Source: Enhygromyxa salina (lineage in GTDB: Bacteria > Myxococcota_A > Polyangia > Nannocystales > Nannocystaceae). From it: 56,076 nt of DNA. A program made the translations under genes and the position numbers. Each line of letters begins with the position of its first letter. Position 1 is the stretch's first letter. Under the pieces are notes generated by a model. The model did no database searches. It was not told the DNA's origin and saw nothing but the letters and a program-made list of their open reading frames with translations. The stretch spans positions 1 through 56,076 of the forward strand of contig NZ_PVNL01000105.1 in NCBI RefSeq assembly GCF_002994635.1. The letters run 5' to 3'. Below, one piece after another: positions 44,869 to 52,841 of this stretch.

Positions 44869-44951
44869 GTTTGGTTCTGGCCCGCTCAGGATGGCGCCAG
44901 GCTAACACACAAACGGGTCGGCTCGCACTCGCGCAGCCCTCGAAGTTCCTC

Positions 44952-46148
44952 CTACGCGCTCAACTGCACCTGCTCGACGCTGACCCGTCCAGAGATCTCC
45001 CGGTCCGTCGACCGGTTGGGGGGCGCGACCTCGTAGGCCTCGGGCGACAGGTAGATCGTCACGTGCCGGGGCCCGGGGTGAATGCGCAGCGCCACGTACG
45101 AGTGCAAGCCCGAGCCGTCAGCGAGCGGCCGGGTAGCAAAATCGGACAGCGCGCGATCGTAGATGTCGAACTCGTCCTCGTTCAAGAACCACCGCAGACG
45201 ATGGTTGACCTCCAAGTCATCCGCAACGTAGCTCCGCACGGGGAAATGGATGGTCCCGCTACTCGGGCGCTCGCTACGCGAATCGAGCGAAAGATACGAG
45301 CTGATCGGCAGACCCGTAAAGCGCTGTTGCGACCCCGCGAGCGTGTCCCAAAATTCCTCGATCATCTCCGCGGGGTAGCCAGGGATGCAGCGGAGCCACG
45401 ACTCAATCTGCGATCGAGTCGAGTTGTGATGGACACGGTAGACCTTGACCCGCGCATCCTCGGTCCGGGCGAGGTCGAGGGAGAAGAAGCGGAACTCGCA
45501 TCGCTCATCCGTGCCGTCGAGCATGTCCGTCACGGCGGTCGCAAATCCCAGTCGTCGCAGTGCGTCGTGGATGACGACTGGCGCCCGCTCACGACCCTGC
45601 GCCAGCGGGTTGAGGTAGACCTTGAACTTCGACTTGGCGCCCGGCGTGAAGCTCACGCAGTGCCACATCGCGTAGCGGCACGTCGCGCTGCTCGGCTCGA
45701 ACAGATCGGCGATCGAGCGCAGGCGCTCGAGGCAGACCCCGTCATGCTCGCTGGCAATCCGCTCGCTCAACTCCCACCCGGCCGCCCACAGGGCGCTCTG
45801 CTCGAACACGTCCGCCTGAGCCTCGAACAACATCCGGATCTCTGGTTTGCCGTGCTCGACTGCGAGCGAGAACTCGATCGGGAAGTGCTCGTCCGTGATG
45901 TCGGACTCGCCCACGGGCCGGCGGCCGATCCGTTGGTGGCCCCAGGGAGACAACAACTCGGTGGCCAGCTCAATCGCGCGGTCGCGCTCATCCGCGACGA
46001 ATCCCAAATTGTCGCACAACGCGCGAAGGGTTGCTGCCGCCAACTGGACATAGGTCTGGTTGGGATCCCGCCTCGGACGCGACACCTCGCGTTTGAATTG
46101 AAGGTTTTGCGCGGTATCGGAGACGATGGATGAGTGGAGACTAAGCAT
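44952..46148 (-). CDS. Putative ABBA-fold aromatic prenyltransferase (DMATS/indole type)
   Basis: 398 aa from ATG 46148, which has CGAGGTG six bases upstream; a GTG at 46157 is less likely. Sequence reminiscent of bacterial tryptophan/indole dimethylallyltransferases: LLSPWGHQRIG, then HFPIEFSLAVEHGKPEIRML and FEAQADVFEQ (substrate-site Glu region), KFKVYLNPLAQGRERAP, VVIHDALRRLGF, VRVYRVHHNSTR-type and HPGPRHVTIYLSPEAYEV strands. Length matches the family (about 350-420 aa). These soluble enzymes transfer dimethylallyl groups to indoles or phenols without needing the DDxxD motif of membrane prenyltransferases. First gene of an operon with the STAS-like and HDO-like genes, converging on a cytokinin-dehydrogenase-like gene. 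Confidence 0.75.
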   Translation of the reverse strand: MLSLHSSIVSDTAQNLQFKREVSRPRRDPNQTYVQLAAATLRALCDNLGFVADERDRAIELATELLSPWGHQRIGRRPVGESDITDEHFPIEFSLAVEHGKPEIRMLFEAQADVFEQSALWAAGWELSERIASEHDGVCLERLRSIADLFEPSSATCRYAMWHCVSFTPGAKSKFKVYLNPLAQGRERAPVVIHDALRRLGFATAVTDMLDGTDERCEFRFFSLDLARTEDARVKVYRVHHNSTRSQIESWLRCIPGYPAEMIEEFWDTLAGSQQRFTGLPISSYLSLDSRSERPSSGTIHFPVRSYVADDLEVNHRLRWFLNEDEFDIYDRALSDFATRPLADGSGLHSYVALRIHPGPRHVTIYLSPEAYEVAPPNRSTDREISGRVSVEQVQLSA

Positions 46149-46515
46149 GGCCGGCACCTCGAAATTCCAGTGACACCGGAAGTTTCTGCGTGCCTGGGGC
46201 GAAATGCAACAGAATTTTTATAGTATGACTGGATTTTTTTCATGAATATGGGTCTTTAGATCGACATACGGCGTATTTGGGGCATAAAGCACCAATCGCA
46301 ATCGGTGGCAAAACCATCTGCATCTGCGCTCCAGGATCGAAGCAGGCGGCCCCCAGGTACCGTGGAGGTCGATTTCGCTCATCCTTGGCGGCAACGTGGC
46401 TCGGCATGAAGCCACCGGTCCGGTGCTACTCCGTGGTCTTTCCCTTAGAACGTTATTCTCATTACTTTAAATTTCGTTTGATAAGCAGCCCACTCCATCG
46501 AAGGCCACACATGCC
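46149..46515. promoter_or_regulatory. AT-rich intergenic region upstream of the prenyltransferase operon
   Basis: About 365 bp with markedly lower GC than the window. On the minus strand a TATAAA-like -10 (near 46215-46221) lies about 70 bp upstream of the prenyltransferase start; a matching -35 is weak. Another AT patch is at 46441-46490. Open frames of 60-80 codons on both strands are not convincing. The region also contains GGCCACACATGC (46503-46514), 12 bp shared with the element near 50330, perhaps by chance. Confidence 0.45.
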
Positions 46516-48270
46516 CTAGGCACCTTCGAGGTGGGGCCGCTGGACAATGCGCGCGTCGAGGGTGACGTACTGCCGATCCGAGTCCACGAGCCGAACCGGG
46601 CTCAGATCAACCGACAACAACCGCTCCCCCGTGTGCCGAAACAACCCGTCGATCCGCAGCAGCAACCCGGCGAGCACGTTGACGTCGGGGTCACTCGCGC
46701 GGCGTCGGGCGGGGAGCGGCACGGCAGACAAGGCGGCCTCGGCGAGCAGCAGCGCGTCGGCGTTCGACAGCGGTGAAGCGGCCAACACTGGCTCGGCCGG
46801 GACGTCGAGCAGCGCCCGCACGAACACCACGCCCGAGCCGCTGTGCAGCCGCAGCGCGCCGCAGTGCAGGTCGAGGCCGGGCTCGATCATCTCGGCGACC
46901 ACGACCCCGTCGAGCTGCACGGTGGGGGCCCGCTCTTCCACGTTGTTGACGATGTTCGCGTAGGCGCGCTTGACCGCGGCCGCGTTGGCGACGTCGAGCT
47001 CGACCGCCCCGAGCTCGCGCTTGCGTCGAAGCTCGGGGCTGAGGGCCTTGAGCACGACGGGGTAGCCAATCTTGTCGGCGAAGCTGGCCGCGCCGCTGGC
47101 CGAGTTGGCGAACGCCTGGCGGGTGACCTCGATGCCGTGGCCGCGCAAGACCACCTTGCTCTCTTGATCCGAGAGGACCTCGCTCGCGCCCTCGAGCACC
47201 GCGTCGGCGCGCTCGAGCAGCTCGGGCTCGGGCAGCTCGGGGGCCTCGAACGCGCTGGCCAGCAGCGCCTCGCTGGCGCGAAACCGCAGCAGCCCGCGCT
47301 GAGCCAAGAACGCCGCGGTCGGGACCCGCAGCGACAGCGCGGGATCGGGCGCCTGCATGCCGACGAGCTCGCCGACCCGGGGGAGCGCCCGCCGAGCTTG
47401 ATCCCACAGCGCGCGGGCGGCCTCGACGTCGTGTCCGACGTCAGCGAGGGCCTCGGCGTGGGGCTCGAGCTGGCGTCGAACGCCCTCGCGCAGCAGCGCC
47501 AGCACCTGCGGCGCCGGGTAGGTCGGGCCCGAGAGCCGCTCGAGGGTGTGGGCCACTGTCGCGGCCTCGAGCATCGGCGCGTGGGGCTCGAGCTCGACGC
47601 GCGGGACCCCGAGCGGGACCAGCAGCTGGCGCAGCTCGCGAGGGCCGAGGCTCGAGATCCAGTCGATCCAGTCGAGCCACCCGAGCTCCAGCGCGGCAGC
47701 GGGGACGTAGCCGACGACGTCGTGCGCGAGCAAGATCGGCCCGGCGAGCCAGCGCGGCAGCCAGCTGGGCGTGGGCGCGATCGCCAGGCGCGTGGGTCCG
47801 ATCGCGTGACACAGCGGCGCGAGCTCGTCGCGGTGGGCGGCGCAGGCGAGCGGCGCGGCCTGGCCGTCCTCGAGCTCGCGCGCCCCGACCCACAGCGCGG
47901 CCGCGGGCCCGAGGATCGTGGTGCGCTGACGCAGCGACAGCTGACGCAGCTCGGCGAGCAGCGAGGGCTCCGGCTCACCGGTCACGACCAACAGCGCCGG
48001 GAGCCGATCGGTGAGCGCCCGCAGCAAGCTGGGATCCACGTCGCGCGTGGCGACCAGCTCGACTCGATCGCCGAGCTCGCGGACCACCCGCCCGAGCTGG
48101 GCATCATCGACGACCCGGCCGCGGGCGTGGTCCGGTCCGCTCGTCCACACGCTCGGATCTTCGGCCACCGAGCGGGCGACCAGCACCGACTGTTGAGCCG
48201 CGTCGACGGGCCCGAGCAAGGCAGCAAGCGGGCCGTCCGTTCGGCGGTTGCGTTGCTGCCTGCCCGTCAT
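46516..48270 (-). CDS. ADP-forming acyl-CoA-synthetase-like protein with C-terminal ATP-grasp domain
   Basis: 584 aa. The last about 220 residues are an ATP-grasp_5 domain as in the beta part of ADP-forming acetate/acyl-CoA synthetases and protein acetyltransferases: ESKVVLRGHGIEVTRQAFAN, then SFADKIGYPVVLKALSPELR, VQLDGVVVAEMIEPGLDLHC and RQYVTLDARIV. The N-terminal 350 residues keep a degenerate CoA-ligase/flavodoxin-like pattern (ALLVVTGEPEPSLLAEL, TTILGPAAALWVG, GPILLAHDVVGYVPAAALEL) but no clear CoA-binding Gly motif or active-site His was identified. It is the last gene of an operon with DUF507 and ETF-like genes. Substrate unknown; catalysis is uncertain. Confidence 0.72.
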   Translation of the reverse strand: MTGRQQRNRRTDGPLAALLGPVDAAQQSVLVARSVAEDPSVWTSGPDHARGRVVDDAQLGRVVRELGDRVELVATRDVDPSLLRALTDRLPALLVVTGEPEPSLLAELRQLSLRQRTTILGPAAALWVGARELEDGQAAPLACAAHRDELAPLCHAIGPTRLAIAPTPSWLPRWLAGPILLAHDVVGYVPAAALELGWLDWIDWISSLGPRELRQLLVPLGVPRVELEPHAPMLEAATVAHTLERLSGPTYPAPQVLALLREGVRRQLEPHAEALADVGHDVEAARALWDQARRALPRVGELVGMQAPDPALSLRVPTAAFLAQRGLLRFRASEALLASAFEAPELPEPELLERADAVLEGASEVLSDQESKVVLRGHGIEVTRQAFANSASGAASFADKIGYPVVLKALSPELRRKRELGAVELDVANAAAVKRAYANIVNNVEERAPTVQLDGVVVAEMIEPGLDLHCGALRLHSGSGVVFVRALLDVPAEPVLAASPLSNADALLLAEAALSAVPLPARRRASDPDVNVLAGLLLRIDGLFRHTGERLLSVDLSPVRLVDSDRQYVTLDARIVQRPHLEGA

Positions 48271-48333
48271 GAATGCGGCCGCATGAGCCGGCGCCCCTGT
48301 CCCAGCTTCAGTTCTAGCTTCAGACCCGGCTCG

Positions 48334-49209
48334 TCAGACAAAGGTGCTCTTCCACGGCGTGTCGCCGAACCGCCCGATCACCTCGCTCCACTTGCCCGGC
48401 AACACGAAGTCGGCCAGGCCCCAGCTGGGATCGAGCGGCCCGCTGATCTCGCGCTCGCCGATCAACAGGATCACGCGCAGGCCCGGGCTGCGCTCGACCA
48501 GGGTCAGCGGCAGCCCCTCACCGGATGCGTCCAGCCACACCAGCGTGCCCTCCTGGTACGTGGCGTACTCGTCGGCCGAGACCGGGTGCGCGCCGATGCT
48601 GTCGAGCGCCGCCTTGGTCTCGGCGTCGAGGGTGGTCTCCGACCCGCCATCGGCGTCCGGCCCGCCATGCGCGTGCAGATAAATTAGTGGCGGTTGCTCG
48701 GCCGTCGTCGACAGATCGGCGGCCTGCTCGGCGGCGGTGACCAGCCAATCTTCGAGCTCGACCTGGGTCACGTCGGCCTCGTACTCGGGCTCGATGTGGA
48801 GCGGCGCCTGGTGCCACGGCAAGGTGCCCGCGATCGTACCGATCACGGGCTCGAGCTTGTTGGGATTGTCGGCCGGGCCGCCGATCCAGCGGCCGACCAT
48901 GGGCCCGATCCCGGCCTGGGCCAGCACCGATCCAGCCTCGCGGGTGTAGGGCGCGAACACGTGGCGAGGGGACAGCCTCCGAAACAGCTTCTGGATGCCC
49001 TCTGGCCCGAGAAACACGATCTGATCGGCGCCGCAGCGGCTGGCCTCCACGATCAGGCGGTCGTCGAACCCACCCGCGTCGCCCAGGCACAAGGTCAAGA
49101 CCGAGGCGCCGCGGGCGTTGGCGACGTCGCGCGCGAGACACAGGGCAACCAGGCTGCCAGGGTGCGGCCCGCGGGTTGTTCGTTGAAGATAGACGACGAC
49201 GTGGGCCAT
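48334..49209 (-). CDS. Electron-transfer-flavoprotein-like (ETF alpha/beta fold) protein
   Basis: 291 aa. The N-terminal half resembles an ETF nucleotide-binding domain: HVVVYLQRTTRGPHPGSLVA, then LCLARDVANARGASVLTLCL, SRCGADQIVFLGPEGI. The C-terminal half (PLIYLHAHGGPDADGG, TLVWLDASGEGLPLTLV) is not a standard ETF FAD domain: the SGxxQH-type motif is missing. Its ATG shares one base with the TGA of the DUF507 gene (TGATG), so translation is coupled. It is followed by the ATP-grasp gene after 63 bp. Possibly a nucleotide- or CoA-binding partner of that protein; an electron-transfer role is not shown. Confidence 0.55.
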   Translation of the reverse strand: MAHVVVYLQRTTRGPHPGSLVALCLARDVANARGASVLTLCLGDAGGFDDRLIVEASRCGADQIVFLGPEGIQKLFRRLSPRHVFAPYTREAGSVLAQAGIGPMVGRWIGGPADNPNKLEPVIGTIAGTLPWHQAPLHIEPEYEADVTQVELEDWLVTAAEQAADLSTTAEQPPLIYLHAHGGPDADGGSETTLDAETKAALDSIGAHPVSADEYATYQEGTLVWLDASGEGLPLTLVERSPGLRVILLIGEREISGPLDPSWGLADFVLPGKWSEVIGRFGDTPWKSTFV

Positions 49210-49721
49210 CAGCTCAGACCATGCTTGCGTTTCACCAGATCGAGCTGCTTTTGATACTCGATCTCGAAGCTGTCGGTGCCGTCTTGCAGGTGCTTGAGAT
49301 GGCGCCGAACCTCGCGGTCGAGGTCCTCGTCGTGCTGCATGTGCCGGCGGAGGATGTCTTTGATCTTGCGTCGCAGCGTCGCGTCGTCGACGTAGATCTC
49401 GTCGACGAACTGCGAGCGCATGAACAGCTCGACCATCTGGTTGGCGATCCAGGTGATCGAGTCGTCACCGATCCCGAAGTCGAGCAGCTCCGCTTGCTGC
49501 CGCCGGATCCGATAGAGCTCCGAGTAGGGGAGGCCGCGCTGCTCGAGGATGTCCTTGGACCGCTCCGAGATCTCGCGGTTGAGTCGCAGGTACTCCTTCA
49601 GGATCGACTCGACGTCGTTCTGAAATTCCTCGCGGTTGCTCGTCTCGATGTCACCCGGCTCCACGAGCGCTTGCAGGATCGAGTCGAGGATCGCCGGGAT
49701 TTTGCTGGCGTACAGACGCAT
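49209..49721 (-). CDS. DUF507 family protein
   Basis: 170 aa. Charged, helical, matching DUF507: MRLYASKIPAILDSILQALV at the start, EYLRLNREISERSKDILEQR, then DDATLRRKIKDILRRHM and EVRRHLKHLQDGTDSFEIEY at the end. The family is widespread in Deltaproteobacteria and Aquificae, and its function is unknown. First gene of the operon with the ETF-like and ATP-grasp genes; the stop overlaps the next start by one base. Divergent from the Nudix gene across 60 bp. Confidence 0.88.
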   Translation of the reverse strand: MRLYASKIPAILDSILQALVEPGDIETSNREEFQNDVESILKEYLRLNREISERSKDILEQRGLPYSELYRIRRQQAELLDFGIGDDSITWIANQMVELFMRSQFVDEIYVDDATLRRKIKDILRRHMQHDEDLDREVRRHLKHLQDGTDSFEIEYQKQLDLVKRKHGLS

Positions 49722-49782
49722 GAGTCAAAGCCGAGGATAGGCGCTGGGTTGCACCGCGTCCAGGCTCGGGCAACATCGGCCC

Positions 49783-50265
49783 GTGACGGGATCTACGCTG
49801 GCCGATCGGGTGACCAGGCACGCCGCGACCGCAGGCCCGGCCCAGCAGCGCCTGGTCGTGGCTGCGGGGCTGGTGTGGCAGGGTTCACGGCTGTTGGTCC
49901 AGCGTCGGCCAGCGACCGCCAGGCACGGGGCTGGAGCCCTCGAGCTGCCGGGCGGCAAGCTCGAGCCAGGCGAGGGGCCGCGGGCCGCACTCGCGCGGGA
50001 GCTCGTCGAAGAGTGGGGCCCGCGAGCGCGCGAGCTCGAGATCGGGGCGGTCGCGGATGTCCTGCATCACGTGTATCCGCCGCCGGGCCCCGAGGTGATC
50101 TTGATCGTGTTGGACGTCGACGCGCGCAGGTGGTCGGCATCGTGGCGCGAGCAGATCGAGCCGGAGCCGGGCGTCGAGGTGCTGGCCTTCGAGCTCGCCG
50201 AGCTGCCGCTCGACCAGTTCTTGGCCGCGGACCGACCGTTCCTGGCCGCGCTCCAGCGCGGGTAG
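49783..50265 (+). CDS. MutT-like Nudix hydrolase
   Basis: 160 aa from GTG 49783. The Nudix box is complete: GGKLEPGEGPRAALARELVE followed by EWG fits Gx5Ex7REUxEExGU. Preceding VVAAGLVWQGSRLLVQRRPA and the following VLHHVYPPPGPEVILIVLDV are typical of the MutT/8-oxo-dGTP diphosphatase group. Probably cleans oxidised nucleotides, although other nucleoside diphosphate substrates are possible. About 20 extra residues at the N-terminus. Converges on the cysteine operon, with the repeat element in between. Confidence 0.88.
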   Translation: MTGSTLADRVTRHAATAGPAQQRLVVAAGLVWQGSRLLVQRRPATARHGAGALELPGGKLEPGEGPRAALARELVEEWGPRARELEIGAVADVLHHVYPPPGPEVILIVLDVDARRWSASWREQIEPEPGVEVLAFELAELPLDQFLAADRPFLAALQRG

Positions 50266-50301
50266 GCTCCTAGATTTTTCCGCACGTCGTGCGACCCATG
50301 G

Positions 50302-50338
50302 ACACAGGAAATGTGTTCAGAGCCCCCTCCGAGGGGGC
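50302..50338. terminator. Double hairpin between Nudix gene and the cysteine operon
   Basis: GCCCCCT and AGGGGGC (50322-50338, 3-nt loop) and ACACA/TGTGT (50302-50316, 5-nt loop) form two adjacent stem-loops in a convergent gap. The first stem belongs to the repeat element. No U-run; it may act as a bidirectional terminator. Confidence 0.5.
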
Positions 50339-50436
50339 CACACATGCGCCTGCGAACAAACAGCCCCGAGGAGCGAAGCGACCAGACGCGCCAGCGGCTG
50401 CAGTCGGCGAAGTGCACCGGTCTGTGTGGGGGTCAT
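50317..50436 (-). repeat. Diverged copy of the intergenic element found at the right end
   Basis: On the minus strand it starts ATGACCCCCACA, contains TCGCTTCGCTC and GGCTGTTTG, and ends with GCATGTGTG joined to the GCCCCCT/AGGGGGC hairpin, the same order as the 106-bp units at 55919 onward. It begins 7 bp after the stop of the M15 peptidase gene in the same orientation. An open frame of 39 codons spans it exactly (ATG to TGA), but its frame through the hairpin differs from that of the other copies. Confidence 0.7.
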
Positions 50437-50443
50437 GTACTTC

Positions 50444-51022
50444 CTAGGTGCCTCGCCAGGTCCGCTTGCGGCCGAGGTCGATGTGCACGAACTCGCTGAC
50501 CGGGTAGAAGCCGACCCCGCCAGGGTGGACGGCGAGCAGCCAGTCGTAGAGCGCGCGGGTCTCGACGCCGGGCAAGAAGAAGTCGATCGCGTTGGCGTCG
50601 GTGTGCTGGCTGTTGTTGGCGACCTCGTGGCCCTTCTTCGCCAGCAGCAGGTTGTACTTGGGCGCGCGGTAGCCCGAGATGATCCTGACCTCGCGGACGT
50701 CGAAGTGGGCGGCGGCGGCGTTGATCCTGGCGACGAGCGCGGCGGGGATCGGGCCCTGGCCGTGGGTGAACCAGCACCGGAAGAACCCGCTGCGATCGGC
50801 CTGGCCGGCCGGACCGTCGGCGACCCCGGCTGGACCGGTCAGCGCCCGGATCTCGTGGGTGCGCAGGTTGTTGGCCCACACGGGCTGATCGGCCCGCTGC
50901 CCGGCCCGGGCGGGCCGACCGGTCCGCGCCGCCTGCTTGTCGGCGAGGTAGGCCTCCTTCTTGGAGCTCACCTGGGCCTGGGGGGCCTGGGCGAGCACGG
51001 CCGCGAGCGCGAGGGTGAGCAC
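50444..51022 (-). CDS. M15/DUF882 (YcbK-like) murein-peptidase-type protein
   Basis: 192 aa from GTG 51022; an in-frame TAG lies four codons upstream. The N-terminus (MLTLALAAVLAQAPQAQ) is a weak export signal lacking basic residues. The domain has the Zn-peptidase pattern of DUF882: VREVRIISGYRAPKYN, then NNSQHTDANAIDFFLPGV (His and Asp ligands) and PVSEFVHIDLGRKRTW (final His). Related enzymes trim or bind peptidoglycan peptides. It starts 23 bp after the JAMM protease gene, so it is probably the last gene of the cysteine operon, although functionally unrelated. Confidence 0.85.
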   Translation of the reverse strand: MLTLALAAVLAQAPQAQVSSKKEAYLADKQAARTGRPARAGQRADQPVWANNLRTHEIRALTGPAGVADGPAGQADRSGFFRCWFTHGQGPIPAALVARINAAAAHFDVREVRIISGYRAPKYNLLLAKKGHEVANNSQHTDANAIDFFLPGVETRALYDWLLAVHPGGVGFYPVSEFVHIDLGRKRTWRGT

Positions 51023-51045
51023 GGGTGGATGCTACTCCAGCCGGC

Positions 51046-51516
51046 TCAGATCTTCGCCCCGTCAAAGCGGGCGATCTCCACGAAGGCCTCGTCGGTCGGG
51101 TGCTTGCGAAACAGCAGCGCCTCGCGGATTTCATGGTCCTGACAGTCGACCACCAGGTAGTCCACGGGCCACCCGGCGCCGAGCGCCGCGCGGGCGTCTT
51201 CCGCCGAGAAGTACGCGCCCACGCGCGGGTGTGAGTGGTAGACGATCGTCGCGGGCGCGTCCGAGTCCAGGCTGTCCGCGAGCATCTGGAGGTGCTTGCC
51301 CCCGAAGGTGTAGGCGGTCGCGGCGGTCCGCGGGTAGGTCTCCGGATCGACCGCGTGGTAGCGGTCTTGCATGTTCTCGCACTCGATCAGCTGGGCACCC
51401 TCGCCGCTGCCGATCACGAAGCCACAGCACTCGCTGGGGAACACGGCGCGGGCGTGGCGATAGATCGCGTGGAGGACCGCCGCAGGCAGCTGGGGTACCG
51501 CCGCGTCACCAGACAT
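51046..51516 (-). CDS. JAMM/MPN metalloprotease, Mec+-like
   Basis: 156 aa from ATG 51516, overlapping the end of the cysM gene by 11 bp. The JAMM site is complete: Glu in PSECCGFVIG, then the HSHPRVGAYFSAED box (His-x-His, Ser and Asp). In Mycobacterium tuberculosis Mec+ releases cysteine from the CysO-Cys adduct; the related QbsD trims the tail of a ThiS-like carrier. Its place after CysO and CysM and the extra residues on the local CysO make both jobs plausible here. Cytoplasmic; Zn2+ enzyme. Confidence 0.9.
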   Translation of the reverse strand: MSGDAAVPQLPAAVLHAIYRHARAVFPSECCGFVIGSGEGAQLIECENMQDRYHAVDPETYPRTAATAYTFGGKHLQMLADSLDSDAPATIVYHSHPRVGAYFSAEDARAALGAGWPVDYLVVDCQDHEIREALLFRKHPTDEAFVEIARFDGAKI

Positions 51517-52531
51517 AGTGCTTCTCCCACTCGAGCGGCGCGAAGTAGCGGTCGCCGCGATCACACAGCACGGTGACGACGACCCCGGGCGTGTCGGCCT
51601 GGCTCAGCTCACGACCGACACGCAGCGCGGCCGCGACGTTGGCTCCGCTCGAGTGCCCGACGAACAGGCCCTCGCGCTCGGCCAGCCGCTCGGCCATGTC
51701 CCAGCCTTCTTCGGTCGGCATCCAGATCGTCGCGTCGAGCGCTGACTCGTCGTAGATCTCGGGCACCAGGCTGCTCGGCAGGTGCTTGAGGCCCTCGAGC
51801 CCGTGCATCCCGTCCTCGGGCTGCATCGCCACGCACGTCACGTCGCGACCACACGCGCGACCGAGCTCGTGGAGCCGCCGCGAGGTCCCGACGATCGTGC
51901 CGCTGGTCCCGATCCCGGTCACGAAGTGGGTCACCCGGCCCTGGGTCTGCTGCCAGATCTCGGGCGCGGTCCCGTGATAGTGGGCCAGGGGGTTGCTCGG
52001 GTTGGCGTACTGGTTGGGGTAGTAGTAGCGATCCGGGTGCGCGGTCATTAGCTCGCGCGCGAGCATGATCGCCCCGTCGCTGCCCTCCATGGGGTCCGAG
52101 TAGATGATCTCGGCTCCGTACACGCCGCTGACCTGCTTGCGCGGGGCCGAGACGTTGCTGGGCATGACCAGGGTGATCGGGATCCCGAGCGCGGCGCCGA
52201 CCATCGAATAGGCGATCCCGGTGTTGCCGCTGGTGCTGTCGATCAGCCGCTTGCCGGCCAAATCGCCGCGGGCGAGCGCGTCCTCGATGATCCGCAGCGC
52301 GGGCCGATCTTTGACCGAGCCCGCCGGGTTGGTGAACTCGCACTTGGCCCACAGCTCGACGCCGGGGCAGTCGGCCTCGATCCCGTGGAGTCGGACCAGC
52401 GGCGTGCGGCCGATCAGATCGGTGATCCGATCGACGCGCAGCGGTCGGACCAGGCGCTGGGCGGCGAGCTGCTCGGCGCCACTGACCCCGCCCGTGTCGC
52501 GGAGCTGGTCTCGCACGTGTCGGGCGCTCAT
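51506..52531 (-). CDS. cysM: Cysteine synthase of the CysM (sulfur-carrier-dependent) type
   Basis: 341 aa. PLP fold-type II signatures: DLIGRTPLVRL, the Schiff-base lysine in NPAGSVKDRPAL, SGNTGIAYSMVGAALGIPIT and the glycine loop GIGTSGTIVGTSRR. About 35 residues precede the usual start. Because it sits next to a CysO-like carrier, a ThiF-type activator and a JAMM protease, it most likely uses carrier thiocarboxylate as sulfur donor, with O-phosphoserine or O-acetylserine as acceptor. It is clearly different from the second synthase gene upstream. The gene starts 18 bp after the carrier stop. Confidence 0.88.
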   Translation of the reverse strand: MSARHVRDQLRDTGGVSGAEQLAAQRLVRPLRVDRITDLIGRTPLVRLHGIEADCPGVELWAKCEFTNPAGSVKDRPALRIIEDALARGDLAGKRLIDSTSGNTGIAYSMVGAALGIPITLVMPSNVSAPRKQVSGVYGAEIIYSDPMEGSDGAIMLARELMTAHPDRYYYPNQYANPSNPLAHYHGTAPEIWQQTQGRVTHFVTGIGTSGTIVGTSRRLHELGRACGRDVTCVAMQPEDGMHGLEGLKHLPSSLVPEIYDESALDATIWMPTEEGWDMAERLAEREGLFVGHSSGANVAAALRVGRELSQADTPGVVVTVLCDRGDRYFAPLEWEKHYVW

Positions 52532-52549
52532 GTCGGGCTCCGGCGCATC

Positions 52550-52828
52550 TCAGCCGAGCCCGCCCGCGATCGCCGGGATGATCGAGACCTCGTCGCTGTC
52601 CGCGATCGGGGTGTCGAGCCCGTCCTGGAAGCGAATGTCTTCGCCGGCGACGAAGATGTTGACGAACCGGCGCACGGCCCCGGTGTCGTCGCGGATCCGC
52701 TCGCCAATCCCAGCGTGGCTGCCCTCGAGGTTGTCGAGCAGCTCGCGGATGTTGGCGCCGGAGACGGTGACTTCACCTTTGCCTTCGGTGTACTTGCGCA
52801 GCGGGGTGGGGATCCGAACGGTTGCCAT
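52550..52828 (-). CDS. cysO: ThiS/MoaD/CysO-like sulfur carrier protein with Gly-Gly-Leu-Gly tail
   Basis: 92 aa. Ubiquitin-like beta-grasp: MATVRIPTPLRKYTEGKGEV, then IRELLDNLEGSHAGIGERIR, VRRFVNIFVAGEDI and SDEVSIIPAIAGGLG. CysO/ThiS proteins usually end in Gly-Gly, which is adenylated and converted to a thiocarboxylate. Here Leu-Gly follows the Gly-Gly, so a protease must expose it. The JAMM enzyme two genes away is the obvious candidate. Cytoplasmic sulfur donor for the neighbouring CysM. Confidence 0.9.
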   Translation of the reverse strand: MATVRIPTPLRKYTEGKGEVTVSGANIRELLDNLEGSHAGIGERIRDDTGAVRRFVNIFVAGEDIRFQDGLDTPIADSDEVSIIPAIAGGLG

Positions 52829-52841
52829 GGTGGGTGTGTTC

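Noticed and set aside
46277..46519. An 80-codon frame in the AT-rich region upstream of the prenyltransferase.
   Set aside because: No ribosome binding site or recognisable domain, and it ends in the next gene's 3' end.
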